Part shown: positions 1 to 13,400 of the stretch, piece after piece
Layout of the letters: the number at the start of each line of letters is the position of its first letter
Numbering within the stretch: position 1 is the first letter of the stretch
Source: Dicyema japonicum
Lineage: Eukaryota > Dicyemida > Rhombozoa > Dicyemidae
Length of the DNA stretch: 64,000 nucleotides
Direction of reading: 5' to 3'
Assembly (NCBI GenBank): GCA_011109175.1
Contig: RDEW01000047.1
Coordinates: 82,324-146,323 of the forward strand
Notes under the pieces: model-generated
Told to the model about the DNA's origin: nothing
Databases searched by the model: none
The model's input: only the letters and a program-made list of their open reading frames with translations
Translations under genes and position numbers: made by a program

Positions 1-205
1 TGTATTCCGTCTCTGCCAGGCTGGCACGAAAAAGGATCATTTGCTCTCCCTCACTCCACTGGAGGGGTTTTCATAACTGCAACTATGGAAGTCTTTTACC
101 CTTTATGCTGATTCTGGATGGACTCTGTTTTTGTAGAAGTGGAAGCTGGATGCACTTAATTGGTTGTTTACTTTAACTTACTCCTCAGTGCATCCGGAGT
201 TAATA
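1..205 (+). repeat. Dispersed repeat F, partial copy
   Basis: The segment carrying GCCAGGCTGGCACGAAAAAG, followed by a GCTCTCCCTCACTCCACTGG block and a GAGGGGTTTTC block, recurs at 18110-18442 and, more diverged, at 21640-21960. The copy is cut by the window edge. No coding capacity was seen. It behaves like a short interspersed element, but no tRNA-like promoter boxes were found in this copy. Confidence 0.6.
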
Positions 206-271
206 AATAAATAAAATAGAATTTAAAAAAATTTATTTGAATAAATATTCAATTTTATATTTTATTTTAAA

Positions 272-2061
272 ATGACGGATAACAATGACCAGATAAATTA
301 TCAAAAGATTGATATTTTTAAATTTTTTGATTTTCTGAGGGTTTTTTCCTTTCATAATTTATTGATCTTCTCAATAATAACTTTTATTTGCATCAACGGG
401 GCGTGGAATTTGATTAGTTCAGTGTTTGTCGGATATATTCCAGAATCCTTCCATTGTCGACTACCAGGCAATCTTTGTAAATAATTTTAGAAAATGGGAC
501 CCTTTCTGGTCACATCCCTACTAATTCCAACGGGGAGTTCGAAAACTGTTTTAAGTTTGTGATGAAAACCAACAAAATAGGGCCATGTGGTGCGGAAGGG
601 TGGACATATGTCCATCCCTACAAACCTTCAATCACTACGAAAGTATATTTTTTGTGATTCTGACAGTTTAATGCAGTATGCGAGAGAGCTTATCTCATGA
701 AACTTGCTGATACGACATACATGATCGGATCAATTGTAGTAGGACCATTATTGATGCCTTTCTCTGACTGGTTTGGTCGGAAATGGATTATTATTGCGCT
801 TCTTCTTATTCAGGCTGTCTTAAACTTTGGAACACTTCTAATCACCTCCGTGGAGGCATACATTGGAATTCGTTTCTTCATAGGGATGACCAATAGAGTT
901 GTTTTGTATGATTCACATAGATGGCCTCCAACCTTGGGTTCATATTCTTGAATGAATCCTTTTCCAAGACCCTTAGAGCCAAAGCATACATTTTAGTTAT
1001 CTCTTCGTGGAGTTTTGCGATGCTTGCTTTGGTTTTGGTTTGGTACATTGTACCGAATTGGATATATTTTCAACTATTTTTAGGAGTGGCCGGTTCAATT
1101 TCCTTTATATTCATATGGTAATTTGACCATTTTGATATTAGGGTTATGCCCGAATCCCCAGTATGGCTGATTGCAAACAAAAAATATTCGGAAGTGGTAA
1201 AGTTCATGAAGAAGACTACTAACGACCCGCAACTTTCTCTTAGTATGTTCTACAAAGATAGCCAAGACGAGTCAGAACTGATTCTAACTTTAGGGAAATT
1301 ATCCGCCCAAAAAAGCACAGTCATTTGGACCTCTTCAGAACAGCCAAGATCCGTCGACTTAGTTTCATTTTAATGTTCACGTGGTTTACTTATTGCGAAA
1401 CTCTAGGTTTGTTACCGCCATGGTCTATTTTGGACTTACCTTCTCAATTGGGAGTTTTAAGGGGAATTTTTATTTAAATATGACTCTAAACGCACTCGTG
1501 GAGATCCCCTCCTATATCCTGGCCTTAGTACTCACATCAAAGTCGTGGTTTCATATATTACTAGATTTGGAGGAAAGAAGGCAATTATCATCTCTTATTT
1601 TATCGCAGGAGTCTGCAATATTTTGGCTGCGTTTATGTTTCCCGACGTGAGTAGATATAACTTGGGGTAGCTTAGTTTCCAAAAACAATGTTGATAAGAT
1701 CGCATTAGCTTCAACAGTCGTCGGGAAGTTTGGGATCACAGCAACTTATTCCATTATTGGACTATTAACCTCTGAAGTGATGCCTACCGTCATTAGGTAG
1801 AGATTGAAATGCATTTTAGGGGCATTTCTGATGGAGTAATGAAGGCTGTTGAAGGAATTGGCGGGGTTTTAGCCACTATAATACTCGCTTCAGCAAAAGC
1901 TAAGGTTGCGGTATAAACAAGTTCAGGGTTCTATTGAAATCATGAAAAGGACATTGTTTGGCGTATTGGCAATCTTGGCTGGGATTTTTATCTTTTTTTT
2001 ACCGGACACAAATAAAAAGGCTTTACCGGAAACCGTAAAAGACCTTGAAGAGATTAACTAA
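272..2061 (+). CDS. SLC22-type organic ion transporter (MFS), 11 exons
   Basis: Predicted plasma-membrane facilitator of organic cations or anions. Removing ten introns gives one 517-residue frame from ATG 272 to TAA 2059-2061. Introns lie at 468-490, 643-666, 898-920, 1118-1141, 1271-1293, 1381-1406, 1542-1564, 1651-1675, 1797-1819 and 1905-1926. All are 22-26 nt, and phases agree at every junction. The first intron is GC-AG, the others GT-AG. Family marks are a first membrane segment near residues 30-50, a Cys-containing extracellular loop with a GPCGAEGW stretch, FNAVC before the second helix, the MFS loop DWFGRK, the PESPVWL motif after helix 6, RFGG-like KFGGKK, and a GKFGIT helix followed by PTVIR. 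Length fits the usual 500-560 residues. Substrate cannot be read from sequence. The gene appears intact. Confidence 0.9.
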
Positions 2062-4240
2062 ATCACCCGTCACACTAAAACACTAACAATTAATTCTTGC
2101 AAGATTTTATTTTTTGGCATTTTTTTTGGTCGCTGCAAAATAAAGGACCCGAGTCTTTTTGGATAAAGAATCGTCCGCTCAAAGGGAATTAATTCGCTTG
2201 ATTCTTTGCCATTCTGGTAGGTGAACTGATTTTTCGTTGCATGAAAAAGGTTAATGTCTTCGATTATTAACTCGAGTCGTTAGTTTGGCGTTCTCTTTTC
2301 GCCGGTTTAAAATATACACAGAAAAGAGCAGTAGAGCGTCCCTACCAATCGGATGCAGCTGAAGAGGTACTGGTAATATAACTATTCCAGTTTTACCGAC
2401 AGTTCCACATAAATCTACACCAAATGATGGTTGAGTCCATTTTAAGAATAGCTTGATTCCGTTGAAGACTCGGAAGCAGGGAATGACTATATCGATTGGC
2501 CATCTATGACATATTCTATCGTAATTGTTCGGTCAGGCGATAGAACTTGATATCTTCGTTCATGAAATTGTCCAGTCTTTACTTGTTTGTAAGTAAAAAC
2601 AAAAATAATGTTCGGAAGGGCAAAAAATGACAGACACACATTAACCTGTCCCCAAGAAACGATTAGTTACTATACTAACTATACTTATACAAGATCTCCC
2701 CAGAATATTATTTCATCCCTATTTTTAGGCCCTACCTCAGTTTCACTCGATTATCTCCGTGAGGATAGGACGACTCTGATGGCTAATGCTCAATTTTATT
2801 GTGGAATCAAACCAGTTATCCAAGGAGTTAATTGGTCGGAAGATTGTGATGGTGGCGTACCTCTCTTCACATAATGTCTAGTTAACCTCATGATAAGTGA
2901 AAGCCCATGTCTTTCTTCTTCCCTTGAGAATGACGAGATGACGGACTTGTGAGACATTGGAAACCCTTAATTCTGAAAAAAGGGACCGTCGGGTGCACAT
3001 AAGATTTCTAATCTTCCAGTCCAAAATTGAGAAAAATTGGAGTATCACCTCAGAAGCTGCGATATGATTCTATATATGCCGCTGATAATAATCAAATTCT
3101 CTATGGCAACCAAATATATATTCATAAAGCTGTTTGGTTCATTTTATCAGCACCACCTGCGACATCTAACCCACATGGAACCACAATGATTACTCATCCT
3201 TTATTTCCAGGTCTCCTCGTGGTTTTAGCGGTTTTTCGTAAATAAATTTTTCCCACAAAAACCATAGCCTTAACCCTTTAATCTCACATCAAATTTGTAT
3301 GCACTTTATAGAGTTTTAATCAATATATTTTTGGTGATATTGAAAATTTGCATTTTTAACATATTTAGTCATTTAATTAGAACGAACAAATTAAACACTC
3401 AGGATTATCTTCAGAACGACACGTTTTCGTTTAATAATCGACTCAGAGAGCCTCGTGAACGGAGATGGTTTTCGCATATCCTGGGAATGGCTATTTCCGC
3501 GGCAGTTCCCTCTCTCATTTGCCAGATGGAGCATGATTTGTCACCGATGTCTTTTTTTTGCTTTATCTTAATAAAGCGAAAATTGGTGGAATTGCATTAA
3601 TTTGCGGTTAAATTTATTATTAATTGTTATTAGCGTGGGACGTTTTTATAATAATAACAATTCAAGTCGATTACAGGAAATTTTAAATCGTCCAGAATGG
3701 CCAAAAATCAAAAAAATACAAGTCAGATGTTCGAACTCAGGTATTAACGTCATAACCACAACCTAATTTACCAAAAATTTATATTTATTAGTTCGGACAA
3801 CATCTGTACGGACAACATGTGTATGGGTAATAATTTCCCCATAAATGTTGATTTAACTCATTCTTTTGTCTCCTGTCGGTGGAAAATGAAATAAAAAAAT
3901 TCCCACAGTTCACGGGAACATCAATTCACGTCATTCCGCAAGCTCTAAAAAAAACTTCAGCATGCTCCTTCCTAGAGCCAACGCAAGTACGCATCGGGCG
4001 TGTAGCTAGTTCCATGTAGTCGAAACGGCAAGTTCTTTTGTTTTTGTATTAAGGATTCTAGATGCATTGAAGACTCAGATTTTCCAGAAGTCCATCGTTC
4101 CGTAATTTTAGAAGTATCTTCGATTTTCATGGAATCTGTCCAAGAGATAACGGGGAATTTAATTAGAGATAACGGAATGAATACGATAGTGACCTATATG
4201 TTTATTTGATGAGGTTTGAATCCAAATTAAATAAAGCTTC
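2062..4240. other. Intergenic stretch with unresolved open segments
   Basis: No gene could be assembled here. Open segments at 2608-2874, 3027-3245 and 3295-3600 (+) resemble no family I know. At 3995-4200 (+) a chain of possible 20-22-nt introns joins short exons containing NGKILDALKTQ, which could be the end of a small gene or a 5' exon of the sacsin gene. None is supported well enough to call. Confidence 0.35.
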
Positions 4241-4245
4241 AATNA

Positions 4246-4462
4246 CTTTAATCTTCTTTTATAGGCGCAATGTCAAACTGGTACAGTCCAGCAAGAAAAT
4301 TAAGCTATCCACAAAATACGGAGAAGGCTGAGTTTCCTGTTGATTACCGAATTCTTAATCTTCTTTTATAGGCGCAATGTCAAATTGGTACAGTCCAGCA
4401 AGAAAATTAAGCTATCCACAAAATACGCAGAAGGCTGAGTTTCCTGTTGATTACCGAATTCT
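4246..4462 (+). repeat. 107-bp tandem duplication at the start of the sacsin gene
   Basis: Two copies of a 107-bp unit start near 4246 and 4353 and differ at about two positions. The unit holds a polypyrimidine-rich acceptor (TTCTTTTATAG) and an exon beginning with ATG. The first copy runs into stops; only the second (ATG 4377) continues into the sacsin frame. A single N lies at 4244, so an assembly artefact is possible. Confidence 0.85.
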
Positions 4463-7400
4463 CAGGGTTTGATAAATATTTTGCTTATGAATATGGTTTA
4501 TTTATATTTAGGAATTCATCGCCATTGCTGAGGAAGTCCAAGCGACTAATGTTAGATTCCTTTACCCACAAGATAACGTGTGTGCTTCTTATCAGTTATA
4601 GTTTCATCGTTCGAGAATATTTTGTGTTTATATCAACGCTTTTATAAACTCTGAGACGCTGATCAGAAATAATCAACCCTTGGATAGACAATCTCCCCTG
4701 TATTTTTGTTCGAATTTCAAAACTGTGTTCCATTTCGCAGGTATCAATGTCTTTAAATCAGATATGATGGTAACTTGGAGTGGTAATACGACCAGGAAGA
4801 GTTTGCCGAGTGGGGATGGAATCATTTCTATTGAGACCACAGAAGAAGACAAAAAAAGGATTGGACGTACTAAAGACTTGAGTTGGCTCTCCGACGTGAA
4901 AAAAGACAATTCATACATTGACGGAACAGTTTTCGAGTACAAAACGTAATTTTACTTTAAGGTTCACAGTCAAGCTTTCAATGATTGAAACTGTTTACAC
5001 GTGGATTAAAAGACTGCAAGAAGAGAATGTCGGACTTATTCTATTTCTCCTTTCCGTGGAACACGTGAACTTTTACTTTTATAAAAATGAGAACACATAT
5101 TCTGAACTTGATATTTTGATAACCGCAGATTCTCTAAAAAACGTCCAAAATAACCGAATAAAAATAAAAAACATGTTTTTATTTCACGGATTAAACCCAG
5201 AAGAAACTAATTTTATATTTGAATTTTCCATCGAAATCAAGTCTTATAAGAGTCGCCGTGAATCCTTCATAGTTTTGTTTCTCGTTGGAAAAACCGCCGT
5301 CAATACCGAATGGCGACCATTCGTCGGAGTATGCGCTCGTTTGTCAAAATCTGAGAAAGTTTATGAAAATATTCCGTCGATGTACTGCTTCTCCAACATT
5401 ACAAATGAATCTGCAGAAAATAAAGGATTTCCTGTATTTCTGCACGCAAATTTTGAATTTGACAACTCGAAAAATATAGTTCAAACAAACACAAAATCGG
5501 ATAAAAATGTGAACAAGAACACTCTCCTTATCAGTACCTGGCTTCCACGTGCTTATGTTGATTTGATAATGCATATTATTCGGAACCAAATACTCGATCA
5601 TCAGGACATTTATTCGCTGTTTCCAAAAAGTAGTGTGAGGGGGAAATGGAAAAGCATGGTCGACACCGTACTGACAAAACTGACGAATGAGAAAGATGTC
5701 GTATATGCAGAAAACAAATCTGGCTGTTTTTGGGTTAATGTCAATAAGACCCATTTCTTTGACATTTCAAAAAATCACAGCTTAGCTAATATCGTAGCAA
5801 AAATCACAAAATACTCAAATAAGCTGATTTCTGTGGTCCCATCATGGTTGATAACACAACTGGAATTATTTTCTCTGTCAAAACTCCAATTTCTTACTCC
5901 ACAAACCATGCGAACGATATTAAAATTTTGTGCTTTGGATTGTCTCAAAAATGATGAAAAAATCAAAATATTAGAATTTATTCTGTCAGATCATAAATTC
6001 GGGTAACTATTTGGGGCCATATTTTAGGGAACTTGACGGAATTCACTTACTTCCACTTCAAGATGGATCCTTCATCGAGTTTTCCTCAAATACTGAAGCA
6101 GAAAGAATTTATGTAACAGCCGACAAAGAACTATTTTTTAAGAGCAAGAGCTCCTTCGTCCTTCAATCTCTTCCTCCAAGAGTGCTATACTTACTTCGCA
6201 ACGTCAACATTTTGAGTAACAAGTCGTTCTGACATGTAGAATGTACTCAACTGTCGTTATTGGAACAAAATTATGGGGTTCACGTGACCAGACAGCAGAA
6301 TAGCGAACTATTCTTCAAAAATAACCCCCTTTCTTCACATTCTGCTGATCGGATATTATCCACCTCCAATCAATCAATCAATTTGCAAGATCTCGCGGAT
6401 CCAAATGATTCTCTTTTGACGGATTTATTTAGCAAAGTATGGATTACTGGCAACGACAACTTGGTGTCCAATTCGGGGATCTTGGACCGAATAACACGTG
6501 ATAACTTTACGGCTTCACACGCAAAGAGGATAATATCCTCACTGATGGACAATCAGAATGATTTGGAATTTATTGACAAGAAAATTACCAACCTTTTGCG
6601 GATATTTGAAGAAAAGAAGGAAATTTTGAGTCAGAGAGTTGATAAAGAAGAACTACAGAATTATCTCATCCGAACAAGATGGCTTATCCAGGAAAACAGT
6701 AGACCTTCTGAATATCCCCTACTTCTACCGTGGTATGGCGCGAAATCTCACGAGATTACATTTTATTCTCCACGTGAATTGTGTCAGCATAAATATTGGT
6801 TTCTCATTGGAAGCCAAGCAGGGGTCCACAAATTTGAATTCTCAGACCATTTGATCTCCATCTTGCAAATAGAAAAATTTCCCAGAGCAACTCAAATCGA
6901 AAAACACTACGAGTGCATCATGAGATATCGAAACGTGGACGATATCCCACATTTTAATGAATACATGAAACTCTATTACAGCTCTTTTATCCGTCATTTG
7001 ACAGAAATAAAGGGCGATGAACTGTTTTACTTATTTCCGAAGAATTTGCTGTGGAATGGCAGCAACTTTGTTGACTTAAAAAAACATTGTATCTTTAATA
7101 CGTTGTTTTTGGAGTCGATCACGGATTTGAAGAGTTTTTGCGGGATAAATTGTGAGAATAATATCTACTCATATCTGGATTCGATGGAAAGTAAATATAA
7201 AAAGTCATACATGAGAGATGAGCTACAAACTGACCTCGATCTCATATTTTCGGCTATTCACGATGTTTTTGATAGAAAGATACCTTTGGATTTGGTTAAA
7301 ATCAGACTACCAAAGCACAGCGTTGACAATCGTAGAATATTTTTTATCTCAGTTGACGATTGTTTGGCGGCAGATTCTTCTCTAAAAAATTTTAAATACG

Positions 7401-10400
7401 TGATTCATGAAGCTTTCCCAGAAAAACTAATGGAAATGTTAAAATCAGAAATCCTGAAACAAGTCAATCAATCCTTGATATCGAATCCAGAAATTTGCAA
7501 AGCTGCACGTGGCATTTTCAGATTGGCTAACAATATTGGGTCCACGAAAATCAAGCTGACGTATGACCGAAGATCAACCGCCAATTTCTCTGAAAACTCA
7601 AACGACCCTGTTACGTCATCTGAATCCTTGTGGATTTGCTACGAATCCTGCTTATCAGAACTTTCTGATAATATATTTGATTTCCTGCAGCCTTTTACAG
7701 ACAACGTTACCATTTTCACACAAAACAAAATATGTGTTTATAATTTGAAAAATAACAAAATACAGAAAAAATTCACAAGCCAGAACTCAGAATCGCTCTC
7801 AATTTACGAGGATCATTTGTCTTCCTTTAATTTGATATCTGGCTGCAAATTCACTATGTTTAATTATTCCGGGACATTGATTCGATGTCCTTTAAGCAAA
7901 TTAACCTCCGGGGATTGCCTCACTGAAATCAATGAAAAAAGCATTAAGTTGCTTTTTCGGGAGATCTCAAATTTTGGAGTGAAATTTATGCTTTATTTGG
8001 ATAAAATAGTTCAAACGTCCATTTTTCTGTTATCTAAAAATTCAAGAGAACGGGAGATACTTTTTAATCTGAAAAAATCAATTAGGATCTTACAAGCCAA
8101 CAACTCTTCCACAATTTATGACCTAAACTTTGAGGGGAATTTTACAAAAAGTGGGGGAGATTTTGTGAAATCCAGCAATATTAAAGATCTGGGTGACTGG
8201 ATTTTGGCTGTCTTTAGGAAAACGTCTTTTGTGAACGAAATATCCAGACTAAGCATTGGTTATACCGCAGTCCCCAAAAGTTACCTTACTTCGGAAGAAA
8301 CAATGCTATCTTGCGAGACATTTTTGCCTTTTTTGGAGCACGAAAGTAATGGATTTCCTGTCTATTCATATGCCGCTTTATTTGAACCCACGGATAAACA
8401 GATTCAGTTGAGTCCAGAATTTATGAAGAAATATTCTGAATCTCACAATGAGATGCTTCAAAGGGCTCTACGAGATTCATACATAATTTTTTTGGAATAT
8501 CTCAGTTCAAATGTCCCCCATTTGTTATCTTTCGAAAAATATTATTCTATGTGGCCTGTTAATCGTAACTTGACTCCCAAATACTTTCAGATAGCTATTT
8601 CCATATACGAAAAGATCTTTCTATTTGGCAGACATGTTTTTACTCACCCAAGCGGTTCTTTTTCAATCAAAAAAGTTGCTATTTTTGACGATTCTGTTTA
8701 TAAATGCCACTTTTTCGAGGAAATTATTAAAGCATATCAGCGAATCACAGGCCTACTTGTAGTAAGAAGCATTCCTAGCGCCGTAATGTCGTTTATGGTT
8801 GATAATAATGTGTTTGAAAATTTATATAATCACATTTTCGACATTAAACGGTTATACAGCGACTTTATTGATCCAAACTTGCACAGATTTGATTCGAAAC
8901 TCCGGGAAATTTTTATAAATTATGGCAAAAGTGAATTATTTTATGATTTCAAAAATACATTGAATTCTACCGGTAATTCAAATTGCGGCCAGGGCTCAGA
9001 AAAAACCGAACTACGGGACGAAAAAACCTCGGAGGAGTCAATTAAAAAAATGTATTTGGATTCTCCAAAAAATTATGTATTTCAGACTGGGGAAAGATTT
9101 TTGCACGGAATTTTGGATGATTTTATCACATTCCTCGACGAAATGAGCTGTTATTCTGTTAGAATGATTTTTGATCAACAAAGTAGTTCACAGAAGGAGT
9201 CTTTGAGTGATGATCTTGTTCGACTATCAGCCCCAAGTCTGTGTTTCGAAATCGACAAGGTTATTAGCTTGAGTGAAATAACGAGTTCTTTTAAAGTAAT
9301 GAATTCTTCAGAATCCTCATTTCAGGACCAAAGATATTTTGGGTTGCATTCCGCGCTGAATTTTTTTAAACTTGCCGTGGTATATATCAAAGATAAAGAA
9401 TTTAACTCCCTGGAGGTCGTTGAATTTGACGAAAAGAAAAATAAACTGTTAATTACAAAGTACTCCAATCTTAATTCTGTCGGGAAACTTTATTCCCAAA
9501 TTTTTGAATTTTTTGAATCCGTCACAACCACAAAATCTCGAGTGACTATTTTCCGTTTTCCCGTCGAATCTGTCCTTGGAGATGTAACCGACTTAAAGAA
9601 CTCCCTAAATCAATATAAAGGGTTGCTTGCCGAAAGCTTGATATTCATGAAGTATCTTGGTTCAATTTCTTTTCTCGTCTACGACAAAAATATCCACAAA
9701 CAGTACGAAGTTTCGTTAAGGTGCTCTTCCAATGATTCAAATGATTACAAAAACGAATATTTCGGGAGGAAAGATCCAAATAAAAAATACTCCGTCTACC
9801 AGACTACAGTATTGGTTAAAGATGAAAGTACTACTGAATATGATTGGATATGCCACAAGTTTTGTGAAAATGACCCCGAGATGTTATTTCCGAATACTAT
9901 TACTGCCTGTAATATCAAAAACAGAGATGGGAAGCTTTTCAAGGATTTCGTAAAAAATACTCGCAGTAAGAAAATAAATCAGTCACTACTTAAGAACAGA
10001 AGAGTCATTGTGAGAGGAAATTTTATCCAGAGCCAGGATTCCCGGCCCTCTTTCGGAAATGGCGTGAATAGTTCACTCGTTGCAGATTTATGGGTAAAAT
10101 CTTATTTTGTAATCTTCAATTCACTCATAAAATCATATTTTACACTCAACTGTGATGAATATTGGCAGTACTTTCCGACAAGTCAATCACTGGACTTTGA
10201 AGATGAAAATATTACCAATAAATTCATTTCAGGATTCAATAAACTGAAATTAAGAGATGGCGAGTGCTTTCCGGCCGTAAGACTTGACTCCAATAAACTG
10301 ACTTGGAAGAACTTTGAAAATTTATATTTTATTGGGGAAAGTCACGTGGAGGAAAATTCAGAAATTATTAAAGCGCTAGAAAAGTGGGAGTTGAATTTCT

Positions 10401-13400
10401 GTCAACTACCAAAAGAACTTAACGAAAATGTAAAATCTTATCTTCCAAAATCAAGATGTTTTTGCGTGGAAAATATATTTGGGTATTTTTGGGGGACAGA
10501 CCTGAACTATTTGGGGAGTTATCTTTCTAAAACCGAATGTTTTTCTGCCTTAAAGACTATTTTGGAATATTTTTTGAGAGAAGGTCCCCCTGAGATTGAT
10601 TTGGCTGGAACCTATCTTTTGCTTACGGAAGATTTTGTGTTTTCTCTGGCGGATTGTAAAAATCCCAAATACTTGTTCGAATATAATGAAATATTTGGAA
10701 ATTCCTCAAATATGTTTGTGAACAAGGAACTACTCAATCTTTATAAAGATCAGAGATTTCACTCCGCGGGGATTTTCCGTAATTTTGAAACGGACGATCT
10801 CGTCAACTTTTTAATAAATAATAAAAAGTTGATGGAAAAGCTGAATATCTCCCCTTTTCTGGAGTCCTTGGAAGAACTGAAAGTTTTATGGACTTTAATT
10901 GATTCGATTTTCCTAGAATTTTGTAACACAGCGAAAATTGAAGATAAAAAGGCCACAGTCGACATATTTTTCAAAAAATTCCGGCCAATTCAACATTGGA
11001 GGATTTTTCCTATAATTGGAGGAACAGACAAAAGTCTAATAAATTTACTTAGCATTGTGGAACATTCTAGAATATTTATATTCCCAAAAGATGTCGATCG
11101 TGAATTGTTAGATTTTTTCGCCATGGCAAAAATTTTTCAACTTAACGATGTCTGCAGTAATTTTTGGTTTATTCAGCAAATCATTCTTTCAATCGACGAC
11201 GGCCTCGACTGTTTAATTAAAGAAATCCCAGACGTCATTCCCACTCCCAGGCAGATGACAGCACTGTATAAATTTGCAATATCGAAAATCCAAATAATTA
11301 GCCAAGATGACTTTCTGCGCATGTTTTCTTCTTTAAAGAGTTATCGTTTGTATGACAAACGGTGTACAAATCTCAGAGAATTAAAACCCTTTATTTACTC
11401 AAAAGACGACATTCCATTGGGGGATTCATCAAAATGGTGCCTCACAGACAATATGGCTCTTCTGAACGCTGACTTACTCAGTTTTGAGCCACTTTTGAAA
11501 GTTTTTAAAATTCAAGAATTGAACAAAGTCGAAGTTTATGAGTTATTTATTCTTCCCAACTTTCCTTCAATGTCTCAAAAGGCACGTGACAAACATTTGA
11601 TTTTTATGAGTAATATTTTAAACGATAAACAATGTGGGGGACATTTTATTGATTCATTAAAAAATACGCAACTAGTACCCGACGAGGATCAGATGTTAAG
11701 AAAACCAAACGATTTGTTCGACCCTAAAAATCCCTTGTTCCGCACTTTATCGACTATTTCTCAGGACATAGTTTTTCCGTCTCCGACCTATTCGACACCT
11801 GAATGGATCGACTTTTTGAAAAGGTTGGATCTTTCCGTTCAACTGACTTGGAAACATCTTGATTCGGTGTCTAATAGAGCAGCTTTTCTTTTTGAGCAAA
11901 ATGATTTTCCTTCACAAGACATGCATAACATTGCTTCCACAATTTATAACTGTTCTGTAGAGTGCTGCACGAGTGCTGATGAAATTGACGGACTGTCCTC
12001 GAAAAAATTCATCCCCTCCTATCAACATGAGCTAAACTCAATGTTCAAAGACGGAATAACCCTTAAACAAAAACCAATCTGTCTCAAAGGAAGTGTTCTG
12101 CACAGTTCCTTTTCTCTTTGTTGGACAGTCTTCCCGATATTGCCAGAATGGCTTGTCGAAACTGACAAAACTCGAGATTTTCTCACCAAGGCACAAGTAC
12201 TGCTGAAGGTACCAGTTACCGCGGTGATTTCCAATTTGATTGTCATTGCCCCCAAACTCGAAAATATCCAAAAATTCAACGTAAAGTTGATGCACACGAT
12301 TCTATATGATAATTTTTGTTATTTGTCGGGGACTGTTTTGGATGTAAAGACGATTGAGGCTCTGAGTACGTTGAAAATTGTTCCAACCAATTCCAACTCG
12401 TTTGTCTTGCCTGAAATGGCTTTTTTCCTACTCAATGAATTATTATCAATTCCAACGGTCCTCGAATCAGTTCATAGAGACTTCTACGACCTGACGAACT
12501 TTTTGTTTAAACTTGGAGTTTCCAAGGAGCCAAATGTTACGACTTTTATTAAAATCAATAATTATTATGCGGAGAAACAATCTGAAAGCTTACTCAATCC
12601 AAATGAAATTTTATGTGTAATTCAATCCACCAAACAACTTTTTAATTACCTACTTGACACTCCTGCTGACAAAATTGGGGAATTATTCAGTAAACGGTCA
12701 TCAGAATTCTATCTCCCTTGTCGAACTGGACAGCTCTTGGTTTCTAATAAGGTTTTGTATTCCGACAACTCCTATCTTTTGTCCAGAATTTATGGAATTG
12801 ATTCAAATCTTTTTATAAGCCACTACGAGTGTGGAATGGATTTTGATTTTTTTATTAAGGCAATTTTATTGATTCCTCAAGAATTGAGACCTTCTGCCTT
12901 GTCAGATGTTGTAACCGAAATGCTGGATCAGTCATGTTTTAGTACTCGACCCAAATTAATTGATGATGTATTTGTCCCCATCATCAGATCCCGGTTAAAA
13001 AACAATGAGTTCCTTATTGGTATTTCCAGATTAATGATCGCTACCGCCTACGATTTGGATTATTTCCTCAGTCCCTCAGAAATCGACCACTATGTGAACT
13101 GTATTTCTTCAGTGGAGATTGTTTCCCTCTCGTACATAAAAACTTACCTCTTTTACAACGATGAATTGATTCCTGACAGTGAATATGACTGTGATTGCTT
13201 CTATCAAGCTCCTTCCAAGAAAAACTCAACTCGAGTCATTTACATAAAGAACAGAGTCTCATCAAATAAACGAACCTACGCCATTCTTGTCTCAATAATG
13301 AATCGACTTTGTAATGGATTTCTGCGAACAAAGAAGGACTTGGTTATGCACATTTTGATGTGCCCGACATATGAAATAAATAACGACCTTGACAATCTTC

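Noticed and set aside
4673-4942. Minus-strand open frame opposite sacsin exon 3
   Set aside because: Mirror image of a conserved coding exon; no family match of its own.
4946-4961. A 16-nt intron in sacsin
   Set aside because: A 25-nt intron at 4937-4961 also restores the frame, fits the size of all other introns and yields the better family match (GTVFEF).
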